64,000 nucleotides of DNA from positions 8,227,383 through 8,291,382 of the forward strand of contig NC_048550.1 in the NCBI RefSeq assembly GCF_902806685.2, given 5' to 3'. The translations under genes and the position numbers were made by a program. Every line of letters begins with the position of its first letter. The first letter of the stretch is position 1. This document shows positions 63,591-64,000 of this stretch, piece after piece. This stretch comes from Maniola hyperantus. Lineage: Eukaryota; Arthropoda; Insecta; Lepidoptera; Nymphalidae. The notes beneath the pieces were generated by a model. That model saw only the letters and a program-made list of their open reading frames with translations. It searched no databases and was not told the DNA's origin.

Positions 63591-63672
63591 CCGGCCGGCC
63601 GCACTGCGTTAGCGCGGGGGCTGTGCGGGTGTGCGGGGTGTCCCTATCCCGATTGTCATCTCGATCTGCAAG
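63591..63672. mobile_element. N element, right half
   Basis: TTAGCGCGGGGGCTGTGCGG, GTGTGCGGGGTGTCCCTATC and CCGATTGTCATCTCGATCTG. The left arm is missing at the F boundary. Confidence 0.6.
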
Positions 63673-63761
63673 GCGCTGCTGCGTCGCGCAGCACAGCGTA
63701 CCTAAGTACGCTTGGACTATAAAACAGTTCAATGTTCAGTCATCACAGAATATATTATGTA

Positions 63762-64000
63762 CTAGCTTATGCTCGCGACTTCGTCCGCGTGGACTACACA
63801 AATTTCAAACCCCTATTTCACCCCCTTAGGGGTTGAATTTTCAAAAATCCTTTCTAAGCGGATGCCTACGTCATAATAGCTATATGCATGCCAAATTTCA
63901 GCCCGATCCGTCCAGTAGTTTAAGCTGTGCGTTGATAGATCAGTCAGTCAGTCAGTCAGTCATTCAGTCAGTCAGTCAGTCACCTTTTCCTTTTATATAT
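63762..64000 (-). mobile_element. Helitron-like A element, runs off the window
   Basis: CTAGCTTATGCTCGCGACTT, CCCCCTTAGGGGTTGAATTT, GATGCCTACGTCATAATAGC and a (CAGT)n tract (63940-63980) with one CATT unit, then CCTTTTCCTTTTATATAT at the last base. The TC terminus is expected just beyond the window. Confidence 0.85.

Overview
The window looks like non-coding DNA from a moth or butterfly (Lepidoptera). It is A+T-rich. It is built almost entirely from short interspersed repeats of lepidopteran type: Helitron-like non-autonomous elements ending in CTAG, often with an internal (CAGT)n or (TTTG)n tract; tRNA-derived SINEs; 3' ends of RTE-like LINEs; and short inverted-repeat (MITE-like) elements. 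The assignment rests on recognising these repeat types by eye, not on a database search. I found no host protein-coding gene, no functional tRNA or rRNA gene and no bacterial features. Every open frame is short (the longest is 196 codons, 50793-51383), and the frames with recognisable protein similarity are retroelement tails. The window is probably intergenic or lies inside a large intron.

Repeat families are named here by letter, defined by copies found within the window. A, B, E and Y are Helitron-like: on the strand shown they start with TC, end with CTAG and usually insert before a T. A carries (GTCA/CAGT)n, B carries a GTCT- or TTTG-rich tract, and E carries (CAAA)n. SINE1 (ends in GATGAT), SINE2 and the tRNA-Phe-like SINE3 have RNA polymerase III box A/B heads. 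RTE marks 3' fragments of one LINE family, the best at 59448-59867. R marks a second LINE whose ORF ends in QRGNAAS(V/I)LG. A third LINE tail is at 62799-63068. C is an unclassified family with GGTTCCGTAC near its ends. F, G, H, I, J, K, N, Q, S, U, V and X are unclassified repeats seen two or more times. M is a short TIR element with TA duplications.

Region by region: 1-5.6 kb holds C, B, F and N fragments. 5.6-10 kb is mostly unassigned, with one RTE tail. 10-13.9 kb is dense and has an R tail nested in a C element, SINE1, a foldback element and a full C. 13.9-19.5 kb is sparse. 19.5-21.6 kb has an M element and a three-level nest (SINE3 in a TIR element in a K repeat). 21.6-28 kb is sparse. 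28-36 kb is dense in Helitron-like A copies, including a head-to-tail pair, and SINEs. 36-42 kb holds a long-TIR element containing SINE2, and K, I and J repeats. 43.3-44.1 kb is an 802-bp TIR element inserted cleanly into an R LINE tail. 46.9-48.4 kb is an E element with a near-identical internal tandem duplication, itself inside a foldback F repeat. 53.3-54.7 kb is a 1.34-kb TIR element with TA flanks and six inverted internal copies of a CTCGAG-centred motif, the most distinctive object in the window. 57-64 kb holds RTE fragments, a full B element, C, F and N pieces and an A copy running off the end.

Nothing here encodes a cooperating gene system. The interest lies in element architecture, nesting order and possible undescribed non-autonomous transposons. 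Boundaries without a stated terminal motif are approximate, within about 10-20 bases.
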